This document shows, in pieces, positions 20,799 to 31,088 of a stretch of DNA of 64,000 nucleotides (the first letter of the stretch is position 1; every line of letters begins with the position of its first letter). The DNA is from Mesorhabditis belari (Eukaryota > Nematoda > Chromadorea > Rhabditida > Rhabditidae). The stretch spans positions 873,501 to 937,500 of the forward strand of contig CAUEEP010000735.1 of NCBI GenBank assembly GCA_958450365.1. The letters run 5' to 3'. A model generated the notes under the pieces. The model was not told the DNA's origin, ran no database searches, and was given only the letters and a program-made list of their open reading frames with translations. The position numbers were made by a program, and so were the translations under genes.

Positions 20799-23084
20799 AT
20801 GTTTTTCGCCCCGGATTCAACGCAAAAACTCGTGATATCAGGCATTTACAATGTCGCAAGTGTTCTCTCAGTTATCCTATGCCCAGTGGTTTTGTATCTT
20901 TTGTATTTGGATCGGAAACGAGCCGCTAAAACACATACCATCTTCCAAATGGCAATCGTGGTGAGTGAAATAGATTTTCTATTTGAAAAACATTAATCTT
21001 TAAGCTTAATAAAAACCCCTGAATAGTTTAAATGCGAACTGAAATTTGATGCATGGAGGAGATCTCTTTCTTCCTATTTCCTTCCCCTTTTGCTTGGCTG
21101 CTTGCTTATTGCTTGTTCTTTTTTTCCTCTCTTTGCCTCACCTCACCTTTTTCCTTTTTCATTTTTAAAAATTTAAACAATTAGGCGAAGAAAATGGGGA
21201 ATCGAATTCTCGACCTTCTGCTTGGCTATAGGCGACCTCTATCCACTGAGCTACAGGCGCTTCTGATCCCAGAGACATAGAAGGCAGAAGAAGAAAGAAA
21301 GTGAAAGTGCAAACGCTGTCTAACAAGTCACAACAAAAGAAATCGTTTTAAAAAAACCACCTCTAATTCCGGCTTTCAGTGCACCTCTTTTTTTTGTGAT
21401 CTCTTTTTGGGTATCACGAATCCGGTACTTTTACTTCCATATCCCGCCGTCTATTGCATGTCGCCGATCTTCAACTCAATCACCATTGAAATATGGATGG
21501 CGAAAAATATATTCGTAACGACTTTTATCAATAGTACTTAATATTTTGCATTCAGCTCAGCTACGTTATTGGAGAAATCTTTATTGCCTACTTGTTCGGT
21601 GTGACGTTCCATAATCGCTTGTTCTTATTGAGGAATGATGGCCGAAAAATTCAAAACTCACCCGTTTTCATTGCTTGCTCGACTTTTATAGGCATTTTTC
21701 TGATTTGTTTTAGTTTTGCCCTGCAAGGGTTGCCGTTTGTTGATGCAGAAGCAATAGAGAGAGAGGTAAGTGGATGAAAGGATGAAAACTCACAAGGAAA
21801 TGGTCTTAACTCAAAGCATTGAGTTAGAAAATAAACTTTACGATTGTGGTGATTAGGCATAGGTTCTTATTTTTATTATAATTATTTTTTTGATTTAGGC
21901 TGTTGACGAGTATGGAAGTGGTCTATATCGACTTGCGGTCATTCTTGGCTATTTTGCGTGGGGCATTTTGTTTCCGAGAGATTCTGATGTTTTGGTGGGT
22001 TTTCTTCAGATGGTTTTTCACGATGCTAAGCGTATTCGAATTCCGGTAAACCTGTAAGCAAAACTTTGGAAAGAATAAAGAAAAGTTTCAGAATCACTCG
22101 AACATCCAAATTCCCGACGAAATACTGACGTTTATAAAAGAAACACCCGGTAGCTTCTATTGGGTACTTAATCGGTCGATCATTCGATACGTTGGTATTT
22201 TCTTCCTAATCTTTCTTATTTTGCTGGTAACCGAAATTTGCTTCACAGTGCTTAGAATATTTCATTTTACCTACAAACTCGGTAGGAATATCCGTAGTAA
22301 ACAGGCTCGGCAAACACAAATCGGCTATGTGCAAATACTTCTATTACAGGTGGGAAATGGCCTAGGGTGGTAAAAAATCAAATAACGGATAGAATCTGAA
22401 GGAAAAATTCAATAAGGGATTTTTTATACAAAAGTTGCATCGTAATTTACAAAGTTATGAAAATTTGCATGAAATTTTTCGGCAAAAGGAACACAAATAT
22501 TCGATTTTCAATCGCCCTCAAGGCTGACAGACGAAGAAAATCCTTTTTCAGTTCTTTGCCCTTTCCCTATTTTATGGCCTTTCGTTTCTTGCTTTTTTCC
22601 TGAGCTTGGTTCAAGATTACGTTAACCTATATTCTGGTTAGTGAAAAAGTTCTGATGAAATAGAACATTGATAAAACAAGCACTTTTCTTCTCAGTCTCA
22701 GGCATCTTATTGGCCTATGTCAGTTGGCATTCCACGGTAAATTGTTTGATTTTGATTTTTGGCGCAAAGACGATGCGGAGACTTCTCTTCAAAAAGATCA
22801 AGGAGCTGTGGTCAAGTAAGCCTGGAAATAGTGACATGTTTTAGAGAAAGCATTACTTTTCTGAACTTGAACTTGGATTTTTAACGACTTGAATCCTGTT
22901 GATCTTGATGAATTTTGAATCTTGAATCGACTTGAATCATCGATTTATTCTAGCCTATCACAAGTTTCACCGAGAACACTCAAATGTCCATGGTTCAATC
23001 GCTGGAAAAGTGAATCAACGAGGAGAATTGAATATCGTTGCCACGACTAGGGTGAAGCCGTTAACGAATAATATGCATACGTGA
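20799..23084 (+). CDS. Serpentine chemoreceptor paralogue B, intact (415 aa)
   Basis: Eight exons: 20799-20960, 21380-21514, 21556-21765, 21899-22045, 22092-22349, 22552-22636, 22696-22815, 22954-23084 (1,248 nt, all phases agree). Seven hydrophobic segments: VASVLSVILCPVVLYLLY, LFLGITNPVLLLPY, YVIGEIFIAYLFGVTF, VFIACSTFIGIFLICFSF, YVGIFFLIFLILLVTEI, FFALSLFYGLSFLAFFL, GILLAYVSWHSTVNCLILIF. The N-terminus is very short and the C-tail long and polar. It resembles the nematode Str/Srh superfamily, whose members are chemosensory GPCRs in sensory cilia; the exact class is uncertain and it lacks the PYR motif of the Srh-like gene at 24486. This is the only copy of the six with every junction in phase, so it is the reference for the family. 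Intron 2 is only 41 nt. Confidence 0.88.
21196..21270 (-). other. tRNA-derived sequence in intron 1 of paralogue B
   Basis: On the minus strand: CGCCTGTAGCTCAGTGG gives a perfect A box and D-arm start, and about 40 nt later AATTCGATTCCCC gives a B box. A CCT/AGG pairing between them could be an anticodon-stem remnant with an enlarged loop. It is antisense to the receptor, and acceptor-stem pairing is lost. Confidence 0.5.
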
Positions 23085-23590
23085 TTTTGATTTGATCTTG
23101 ATTTGAGTGTTTTTTGATTGTTCAAAAAATTTCTAATAAAGTTTTTCTGGCATTCAATTTTTATCTGTTTAATGCGGCAAAAATGCTTTGTAGTTAGTAT
23201 TCAATTGATGGGTTTTTTTTGACAGGTGCAATTCCTCCAAATTTGCGAGTTTCTATGCGATGCACTGTCACACAGCGAATGTTACAAGAATGAATCCTAC
23301 AGGGACCCCAGAAAAAGGAAACGGAACTTTTATTTTTTTTTTAAGACACTTATAATTTTAGAATAAACTAGCATCTACTCTTCAAAATGATCTAGATTTA
23401 CTTTAAAAAGGCGGCAAAACGATCTAAAAGAATGAATTTCACAAGCGAGGTTCCCCAGAAAAAGAAAAGGGAACTTGAAAAAAGTTCCTATTGTCAAAAA
23501 ACGAAAGAAAGTGTTGTTAACTGGTTGATAAATGAATGGTGGTCAAGTCAAGCATTTACAATAGTCTTGCTTTTGCATTCACGTCTACAG

Positions 23591-24215
23591 GGTGCATCAT
23601 AATTATGATCCTGCGGGTGTCAGCTTTATCTGTGACCATTTGGCGCTATATGTTGTTATTTCATATCTTTTGTGATTTCATATCTTTAGCTTTTCTCATG
23701 TTTATTCTTGTTTTATAATATAATTTCTAAGATTATATAGTGTTTTTATTTGAAATGGTCAAGCGGAGTGTTCATCGGAACTCGATCATAGGATTGTATC
23801 GGCGAGAGCTTTTGAAAGGTGCAATTTCTCAAAGTTTGTGGAGTTTCTATGCGGTGCCTGTCACACAGCGCATTGCGAACATGATTTCATGGAATTGGGA
23901 ACATATGCTGATAGAGCTGACCAAGAAAAACGGTGTAGTGATTCAGTCCAACATCAAAAAAGTGTGGGAGGGGTTGCGTCGTAACCCGGAACGATCAGCT
24001 TGGCTCATGTCACGCTAAATGGGAATTTTTTAGCCTTCCTTGCATAAATTCGGTCATTCTGCTTGTTCAGCACTTGTCCAACGTTGAATAATTTGAGGAA
24101 CATCTGAGGACAAAGACAGCCGCGTTGGTTGAATCGCTTAAGCCTCGCGTCGCTCTTTTTTTTCTTTTCGGCAGCTTCGGTGAGCCCTTGAAATTGTTCT
24201 TTTTGAGAGCAAGAC
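23591..24215. mobile_element. TcA fragments, chimeric
   Basis: Starts with the TcA terminus (cagggtgcatcataattatg) and the N-terminal transposase region on plus (VHRNSIIGLYRRELL, to about 24017). It then switches to the minus strand, where 24217-24020 carries another TcA piece (FNQRGCLCPQMFLKLFNV). Two TcA copies or a rearranged one are joined head to head. Confidence 0.6.
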
Positions 24216-24440
24216 AAGTGGGTTTGTTTGCAAGTTTTCTTTCCGCTAATTTCCCAAAATCAGTTTGTTTATAAGCAACAGTCTTCTAGAAGTCAAATTT
24301 GTAGTTTGCATTCGAAGTTAACATAAAAATTGAATCGCTAAGCAGTTCCAAGTACAATACGAGGCACTTCTAAGGATACGAAGGAGAGAAATATCACCTG
24401 TTTTCTGTGAATCTTTTTTTCTGTGCATGTTTTTGTTTTC
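24216..24440. repeat. Inverted copy of the 13000-13230 region
   Basis: Words such as caagtgggtttgtttgcaag, ctaatttcccaaaatcag and gtacaatacgaggcacttct are the reverse complement of those at 13000-13230. Neither copy has a recognisable gene. Confidence 0.65.
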
Positions 24441-24485
24441 TGTGAAAGAATTCATTTTTCACTTTCCGATTTTCCTTTGATAGTT

Positions 24486-27400
24486 ATGATAGAAGAACTC
24501 GATCTTCATGTTGGTGATGATTGGTTTGTCGGAATCCGCATCGTTTCGAGTGAGTCAAAACTTGACTTTGTTGACTAGAAACTTACTTAACATGTTTTTT
24601 TGTTTGTTTCCTAAGATTTCCTTTCTGTTTCACACAAATTCGGTTTTCTCAAATCACAAGTAAACTTAATTATTGATGGGAAAACTTATTACGGTATTTT
24701 CTCTAATAGTAGTGCACCCTGAGCGTCACCTAAATTCCTCGAAATCTCCAAAAAACCGCTTATCAAAACCTATCGATTTGAGGTCGGAAAATGTAGCTGA
24801 TGATGAGATCTAGTAAGAGGTTAGAGTGTTGAGCTTCTGCCAAAGCTTGGAAATCGTAAAATAGTCACCAATTCGGCTCGCTGGAGTGCACTACTATTAG
24901 AGAAAATATGGTAACAAGTTTCTTTCATTTTTCTAACTGTATCTAGATTTGAGCTTGAATTTTGAATAAGATTTCAATCTGAAATAAGATGATTTCTAGT
25001 TATTGGCTCATTGATCAACCTCTTTGGCCTCTATGCAATCATTGCTCATTCACCGAGAGAAATGAGAGAATACTCGAGTGGATTGGTTAACTTGCAGGTG
25101 ACTCGGATGATTGTTGGATTTGGGTAACAATCATATCGATGATTTGTGGTGACTGAATTGACATAACAAGTTGCAGGGTTAAAATAGCAGACAGTTTTAA
25201 GATGTAAACGATCAAGCTGTTCCTTGCTACCACTCAGCTTTTCATTTAGATAGCAGCTACAATTTGTGATCATCATGCTTCACTTGCCGGTGCTCCATTC
25301 TTCATTTTTCCCTTATTTGGTGGTTTTTCATATGGATGGTTGCCGATTTTTGGAGTTTCCCCAATGGCAGAACTGGTCAGAACTAATACATCGATTGAAA
25401 TCAATAGAAAACAATCTAGCAAAGCTGTGGTGAAGAGTTCGATTGACTCTGACGTTTGTCTGATTGGGTGCCTGATTTTAAAAATCTTAAACAAACGCTG
25501 AGATATTGCCGTTTACTTATAATAGGAGTCTGTATAGATTAATGACATATTCGAGCAGGAATCTTTAACACATTCAAGACGATCCAGGTCACCGGTGACT
25601 CGGGTTATTTTTTGCTGATTCCATCAACCAGACAAGCTAAAAATTGGTACCTGGGGGTTTTTTGGGGTGAGAAATTTGAATCCGCAGTCAGATTTCAAAA
25701 ATCTTAAACGAACGCTGAGATATAGCTGTTTTTTCGACTAACCAACATTGATTAACTCGCCTTTTTTTTCCAAGTGCCAGAAAGTCCTTTTTGATCTATT
25801 TTGGTTTAATTACCCAAGTTTTTATTTGGTTAATTTTTCTTCAACAAGCCAATAAAAATATTGGTTTGATTTTGTATTTAAAGAAGGCTTTATGACTGCA
25901 AAAAGTGTCTTTAAAGTTGACATTATCTTCCAACTTTTAGACTCAATCACCTTGATTTTTAGTTCATCGGGGTGGCCCTCGTCGGCCACACCGAAGCTGC
26001 CTCTTTGTCTCTGTTTTTATGTCGACAACAGTTCATTCTACCACCAAATCATTGGCTCAAGTTGTCGAAGAAGTAAAAATAGATCTTACAACTTTTACGA
26101 TTGCTTTTCTAGATTTCGTTATGCCACATATTTACTGCTGACACTTTTTCCGTATCTCCATGTCACTGTTGAATATTTTTACATTACTGCACGGCACAAC
26201 TTGACAGAGATTCGTGAATTTTATTTAGTGGTTGGTTGTTTTTATCTTCAAATAATCGAAAACCTCACAGGAATACCCAATTTTTCGTCAATTCATTCAA
26301 TTCGAGCACTTCGATGCCGTTCCACCGGATACTCTCAACTTTTTCATGTACAATACGGGTGGATATGCAGTTGTTTTGCTGTTGATGATGATTAGTTAAT
26401 GGTTTTAAACTTGTTTTGTTTTCAATCTTTGCTCTTTAGCCCTTGCTCTTTCGTCATTTCGATCATTGAAAGTTCAGATGGATTCACTGGAAGTTCAGCA
26501 GATCGAAAAGCAGAAACAATTGGTCAATGCCTTGATCATTCAGGTAACCAGAAGCTTCGCAGCAAAAAGCAAAAGAATTGGCGACGAGAGGAGGCGAACT
26601 TGTGATCTTTCTCTTCCGTTCGTTTGAGAGACGCGCGCGTTAACCACTCAACCACTCGATAGCGCACGGTCGCTAGCCCACACGATCCGGGCTCAACTCT
26701 GGCCCGCGTCGGCACTTTTGGTTTTTAAAAAATTTAAAAACATGTTGCACAACTAAATGAAATTCTAAGCCAAACTAACTATAAATCATTTGAAACGGCC
26801 TACTCGGCGCGGAGGAGTAGTGCGCACAGACAAACAGACGTCTTAGTTCCTTTATATACAGTAGATGCTCGCGATATTCGTTATTATTTTTCTTTCTCAA
26901 TAGCCTAAGCTACTCAATTGTCAATCAATATATTATCCAGATATTTTCATGATTGATTTTCACACCAGAAGGCACAAAAACGAGTGGTGATCCGATGTGA
27001 TTGCTGCCCAAGCCATAAGTGACGCTGGGTGAAAGATATGTTTTATCGCCTTGTGTGGATTAGAAACAGCATAAATACGATTATTTGGCTTATTAAGCAC
27101 TTGCTCGACAGTGAACAACTTCTCATCACTGAACACAATGGAACGACGTTGCTGGCGTGGGCATGGTTGAAGAAGATCTTGACACCAAGCCATTCGTTTT
27201 TTTGCTGTTCCTGTTAAGCCTTGGCACTTGTCATTCTTGAAGGCTTTCAATTTGAGGTGTTTTCGAACAATTCTCTTTATCGACGGCTCGGAAATCACAG
27301 ATTCGCGCACCAAACGACGTATGATTCGCTCCTGGTTTCTTCGGATTTTCTCGATCTTCTTGACGACGCCTCCTGTAATGACAGATCGCTTTCTGTCTCG

Positions 27401-28227
27401 TCCCAAACAATCCCTATTCGTTCCAAAGGCTTTAAACCGTGTAATCGTTTCGTAGACGTTGGCTAGACTTGTTCCCAGACGATTCTGTATTGAGCTTGCC
27501 GAGAAACCCCTTTGATGGAGATCAATGATTGACTGACGGTGGATCGAAGGCTTCACCATTTCGACAAATCGATTACCTTAAATAAAAAAATTTTAGTTTT
27601 ATACTCGTAAGTCATAAAGAAACAAAATATACAGAAAAAATCGCAAGATAATTCTACTTGTTCTGAATGGACATTATTGGTAATGTTGACGCACCCTGTA
27701 TATAGTAGATGCTCGCGATATTCGCTGTCATTTTTCTTTCTAATTCATTCAAGCTACTCAATTGTCAATCAAGGTATTCATCCCGATGATCACCCTCATT
27801 GTTCCTTGGCAAACCGGGATTCTGATTGTTATGTTGAAGACGACTGTTTATACAAGTGAGTCGCATTCGAAATCATCGACTTTCATTAAAGTCATTTAAT
27901 GAAAGTAAAGAATACACAGTGCTAGATTAGATAGATTTTATCGATCACTCTATCCAATCGATCAAGCACTTTTCAGAATACTGCCCAATTCTAACTCTTT
28001 TCATTGCTCAACACGAACTAAAGAATACACAGTGCTAGATTCGATAGATTTTACCGATCAAGCACTTTCCAGAATACTGCCCAATTCTAACTCTTCTCAT
28101 TGCTCAACACGGTCTCTTCAACACTTTATCTGTTTTATTTCTGTATCAACCATATCGAGAATTTACAAAAAGATTTCTCAAAAATTGTTTTGGCTGTATG
28201 GGGCTTCATAAAATTGGTTTCGAATGA
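24486..28227 (+). CDS. Srh-like serpentine chemoreceptor, intact (325 aa)
   Basis: Nine exons, all phases consistent: 24486-24549, 25000-25097, 25250-25375, 25963-26072, 26113-26227, 26271-26394, 26440-26543, 27774-27855, 28073-28227 (978 nt). Landmarks: TM1 IIGSLINLFGLYAIIAHSP followed by the SPREMREYS loop; TM2 AGAPFFIFPLFGG; TM3 ending CRQQFILPPNHW; TM4 YATYLLLTLFPYLHVTVEY; TM5 YNTGGYAVVLLLMMI; a loop LQ-type segment ending NALIIQ before TM6 IPMITLIVPWQTGILIVML; TM7 LIAQHGLFNTLSVLF followed by the QPYREF motif and a Cys-containing tail. These match nematode Srh/Str receptors, presumed chemosensory GPCRs. Length is typical. Intron 7 (26544-27773) is swollen by a Tc1-like relic and a tRNA-like sequence, and the start of exon 9 is duplicated just upstream of it. 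Confidence 0.88.
24688..24913. repeat. MITE in intron 1 of the Srh-like gene
   Basis: About 30-bp inverted ends: acggtattttctctaatagt-agtgcac at the left and the reverse complement at the right. No coding content. Confidence 0.7.
26598..26716 (-). other. GC-rich tRNA-like (possible SINE) sequence
   Basis: On the minus strand, GAGTGGTTGAGTGGTTAACG resembles the A box/D-arm of Ser/Leu-type tRNAs. AAGTTCGCCTCC, about 60 nt on, resembles a B box. The block is strikingly GC-rich for this window. Stems were not confirmed, so tRNA-derived SINE is a guess. It sits in intron 7 of the Srh-like gene. Confidence 0.35.
26862..27780. repeat. Long direct repeats flanking a Tc1 relic
   Basis: A segment starting agtagatgctcgcgatattc and ending ctactcaattgtcaatcaa is present at about 26866-26931 and again at 27703-27772. 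The second copy runs into the acceptor of exon 8 of the Srh-like receptor. The repeats are far too long for a Tc1 target duplication. A tandem duplication with the transposon between, or unequal exchange, is the simpler reading. Confidence 0.7.
26960..27559 (-). pseudogene. Tc1-like transposase, N-terminal two-thirds
   Basis: An open 199-codon frame with paired HTH regions (VHRQSIIDLHQ-type start, SIIDLHQRGFSASSIQ), GRDRKRSVITGG linker, SEPSIKRIVRKHLKLK, first catalytic D in IVFSDEKLFTV, and ASLMAWAAITSD. It then ends early, before the second D and the E. A terminus-like acagggtgcg is present at the right (about 27688-27697, minus sense); the left end is missing. It is related to TcA but distinct. 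Confidence 0.8.
27907..28111. repeat. Tandem duplication across the last intron and exon of the Srh-like gene
   Basis: The sequence aaagaatacacagtgctaga through attgctcaacacg occurs twice (27907-28014 and 28019-28110). The second copy is the real start of exon 9. The first carries a copy of the acceptor and the first codons (cagAATACTGCCC) but runs into intron. Confidence 0.8.
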
Positions 28228-29325
28228 TTTGGGAAATAGAAAAAGAGTTGGTTTTAGGAATTTTTAAAGGCTTATACAAAACGCCGACGATTTCGATTGT
28301 TATCTCGAGATCGATGTGAGCAATGAACTTGGAATAAACTCTTTTCAAATCAAGCTGACGTTGTTGATGCTAATGAAAGCTATATAACGATTTCTTCTAA
28401 GTTTTCTTTTTCCAAGTGTTAAATGATAAACAAAACTTTGAATCTTCCATCTCTGTTTGTTCTTTTTGAAATAAAACGAGCTAGACAACCTTCTCGGTTG
28501 TCCAACAACAACAACAACAACAACAACACCGTGGACGCGTTCCCTTCAGGTCTGTCTTACCGCAAAGAGAGATCTTTTTGAAAACAAGTAAATTTTCATG
28601 TTAAATTATTTGATTAAAATAAATTTTTGCTGTTATGGTGTCATTTTAATGTAAGTTCTTTAGTCTCAAGTCTCAAGTCCTTTAGTCCCGTAATTCTGGA
28701 CAACCCTGTAGTTTTTACGCTAAAAAGCTACCTCTATTTTAACTTAATAAAACTGCTGGTACGAAAAACCAAAGAAGAATTAGAAGCGAAACAAACAAGA
28801 ACCAAATGGGAACAAAATGGGAACAAAATAGGAACCAAATGAGAACTAAGAACGAAACAAACAAGAAACAAATAGGAACCAAATAGAAACCAAATAGGAA
28901 CCAAGCGGTTTTTTTTTTTAAAAAAGCTTTAATCAATCAAAACAAACCATTTGTAATGTCCGTCAAGTTTCGCTTTATAGTGGCATGGAAGGCCTGTGGC
29001 TGCTTGTTAAACTGTGCTCACCATTTCCACCGACAACAATTGCTCGTATTGTCTCAAAGCCGCTTTCAAACCTAGTTTACAGCGTTGGTTATCTACAATT
29101 AGTTATAACAACCGGAAAACCTAAATGTTTAGCTTCAAAATATCTTGAACAGGCTCTTGTAACGGCTCTTGCAACGCAATGAACTACCCCTAGGCGTTCG
29201 ATGATTTCTTTAGCCCGATCAGTGATTTCTCAGAAAGGCTGATATTTAATCAACAGCAAGTGTGATAGCAATTCAATCAACAACAAGTTTGTGACTTGAA
29301 TAAGCAGCTTTCAGTGCATAGCTGA
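28228..29325. other. Spacer with simple repeats
   Basis: Contains an AAC microsatellite (about 28502-28528) and an array of 10-12-bp units (28780-28905). The 65-codon frame at 28985-29182 has no recognised motif. No gene supported. Confidence 0.4.
28780..28905. repeat. Imperfect 10-12-bp minisatellite
   Basis: Repeated words gggaacaaaat and aggaaccaaat, about ten units with variants. Confidence 0.75.
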
Positions 29326-29478
29326 CGACTTTGTGATGGTGACAATTGTTTCTGTGGAGGGTGGAATAATGAAAGCAAATGGATTTGGAGAGATCAGAGT
29401 GAGCTGAAGTACACGAATTGGATAGCTATACCATTCAATCCCAGCGACAAAAGAGTGCTGGTCAGTTTTGGTTGTTAA
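29326..29478 (+). pseudogene. C-type lectin domain fragment, second half
   Basis: Plus-strand frame with CDGDNCFCGGWNNESKW, then WRDQSELKYTNW and a stop at 29476-29478. The W-x-D...YTNW pattern is typical of the second half of nematode C-type lectin domains. No supporting acceptor was found and an in-frame TGA lies just upstream. The matching first half is on the opposite strand at 29589-29812. Bases 29262-29363 recur inverted at 51571-51676. Confidence 0.55.
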
Positions 29479-29588
29479 AAGGCGTTGCTGAAAAGCACCT
29501 GAAATCAGTATATTTTGAATATCCAGCTCTCAATTTTTCAAAATCTCAATCTCAAATTTCTGGATTAGTGCATTTCCATACAAATTAC

Positions 29589-29812
29589 CCCTAATCCAAT
29601 CCAGCCGGCTTTATTCGTTTCCCCAATTAAATCTGACAGTTTTGATTGAGTTTGGTTGAGTTTGGTGATAGTTGTCTAAATACCGTAAATGAATTGATTC
29701 TCTTGTTCATTGTGGATCGACGGAAGGCGACTGTTCTCAGCTTGACACAACGTCTCCGTATCTTCAAATGTGGCACTGTCGGAGAATTTCGAAACTTTGA
29801 AAGTTTGATTGG
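29589..29812 (-). pseudogene. C-type lectin domain fragment, first half (two exons)
   Basis: Minus-strand exon about 29812-29684 encodes TFKVSKFSDSATFEDTE, LCQAENSRLPSIHNE and QENQFIYD. It is spliced in phase (gtattt donor, gtcag acceptor) to 29632-29589 with NKAGWIGLG, followed by a gtaatt donor. This is the classic A-x3-C-x5-LASIHN..EN.F...WIGL half of a C-type lectin domain. The next exon should lie to the left on the same strand, but the second half found there is on the plus strand, so the gene seems broken by an inversion. Confidence 0.65.
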
Positions 29813-30111
29813 ATGAAAAGGATTATAATATCTTTTAATCAAAAAGAAACCTTGTAAAAAGAACCATCAAAATGTTTCCAATCAGTAAAACACGGAATTT
29901 TCATTAGGTCTATGATTTTTTCTCTTAATGATCAAGGTACAGAATCATAGAAAACTAGAAAACTAAACTTCTATTCTAATTTTTGTATTCTTTCCGGTTG
30001 AATCAAAATAGTTTCTTGCAGCTTTTTTCTAAATTGAGGAAGCACTGAAACTTTGAAGATTGATCACTTGATGGCTTAGTGCTTCAACTTATTGCAACTC
30101 CATTATTTTAG

Positions 30112-30564
30112 TATCATTTTCATTGGACTGTTTCCATTGCAAGGATTGTGATCGAGAGACAGCGCTCGTCAAAGAATGTCACTCATCCACTTCACAATGC
30201 TACAGTATTTTAGGACCAAGTTAGTTTAATATGCTGGTAAACAATATGTTTAAACAAATATTTTTCAAATCAAATCCGATTTAGTAACGCGTCGTGGTTG
30301 TGCCCACAAATGCCCATACAATTCGGCGATTTCCGAAGAGGAATGCCATTTGTGCAGTGATGATTTGTGCAATCATCATCAACAAGATTTTAAAGTAATC
30401 ATTTCATTATATATTTTTGATTTTTAGGTCACTTTTTGCGGAAATCCATCAATCATCGGGGAAATCGACATCGTAGAGGTGAGAATTTGAGAGTTATGGG
30501 CTAGATTCATTTCGAAAATAATCGCAATTCATTTCAGAAGTTAAATGGGTTAAACTGTGCTTGA
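30112..30564 (+). CDS. Ly6/uPAR-like (three-finger) secreted protein, partial model
   Basis: Exons 30112-30219, 30285-30394, 30428-30478 and 30538-30564 join in phase. Cysteine pattern: LDCFHCKDCDRE, VKECHSSTSQCYS, RRGCAHKCPY, then ECHLCSDDLCN. An N-terminal C-x2-C and a C-terminal CxxDLCN are the signature of nematode Ly6/three-finger (ET-like) domains, which are usually secreted or GPI-anchored. The last exons add FCGNPSIIGEIDIVEK and a stop after NCA. The signal-peptide exon upstream of 30112 was not found, so the start is missing. It is convergent with the SET gene. No strong C-terminal hydrophobic anchor is visible. Confidence 0.65.
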
Positions 30565-31088
30565 GGTGAGTTGCTGGTGAGTTGCTCCTCTGCAGAAGTA
30601 CTGAAAACTCTTTGTTCTCTTTATTAGACTGTAGTTTACAATCATTAAGTTCATCAAGGCTACTCAACAAAGCTCTAAACCGTTTGGAATCAAGTCAATG
30701 ATGCAAGTTTTAATATCGAATTGAATAGAAAATTTCGGTTAAAAGTTTTTAATTGTAAAACTCACCTTTGGTTTAACTCCGTTTGGCAAAGCTGTAAATC
30801 CAAGAATAAGGAAAAGTTTAGAACATCCAGCATTTCAATTCTTAAGAAATTGTAAAAAAAAAGACAAAAGTAGACCGATTTTTGCAAAGATCACAAATCT
30901 TGCCAATTTAGGATGCTATCTCTTCTTTCCCAGCAAACTTTTCCTTTCAATCATGGCTTTTTTTGCAAAAAGGTGACAATGATCATGAAAATGTTGCTTG
31001 CATTTACTATTTATGCTTTAGCCAAATGATAACCGATAGAATACAAATTAAATACAAATCTTAAGCAAATTAAAAGCAAAAACAACAA

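Noticed and set aside
21196..21270. Functional tRNA gene in the chemoreceptor intron
   Set aside because: A and B boxes are good, but acceptor and T stems do not pair and the anticodon arm is not normal in any of the four copies.
27029..27466. Several plus-strand frames opposite the Tc1 transposase
   Set aside because: Antisense shadows of the transposase frame at 27559-26960.
28985..29182. 65-codon plus frame as a real small gene
   Set aside because: No signal peptide, domain or splice support; left as spacer.
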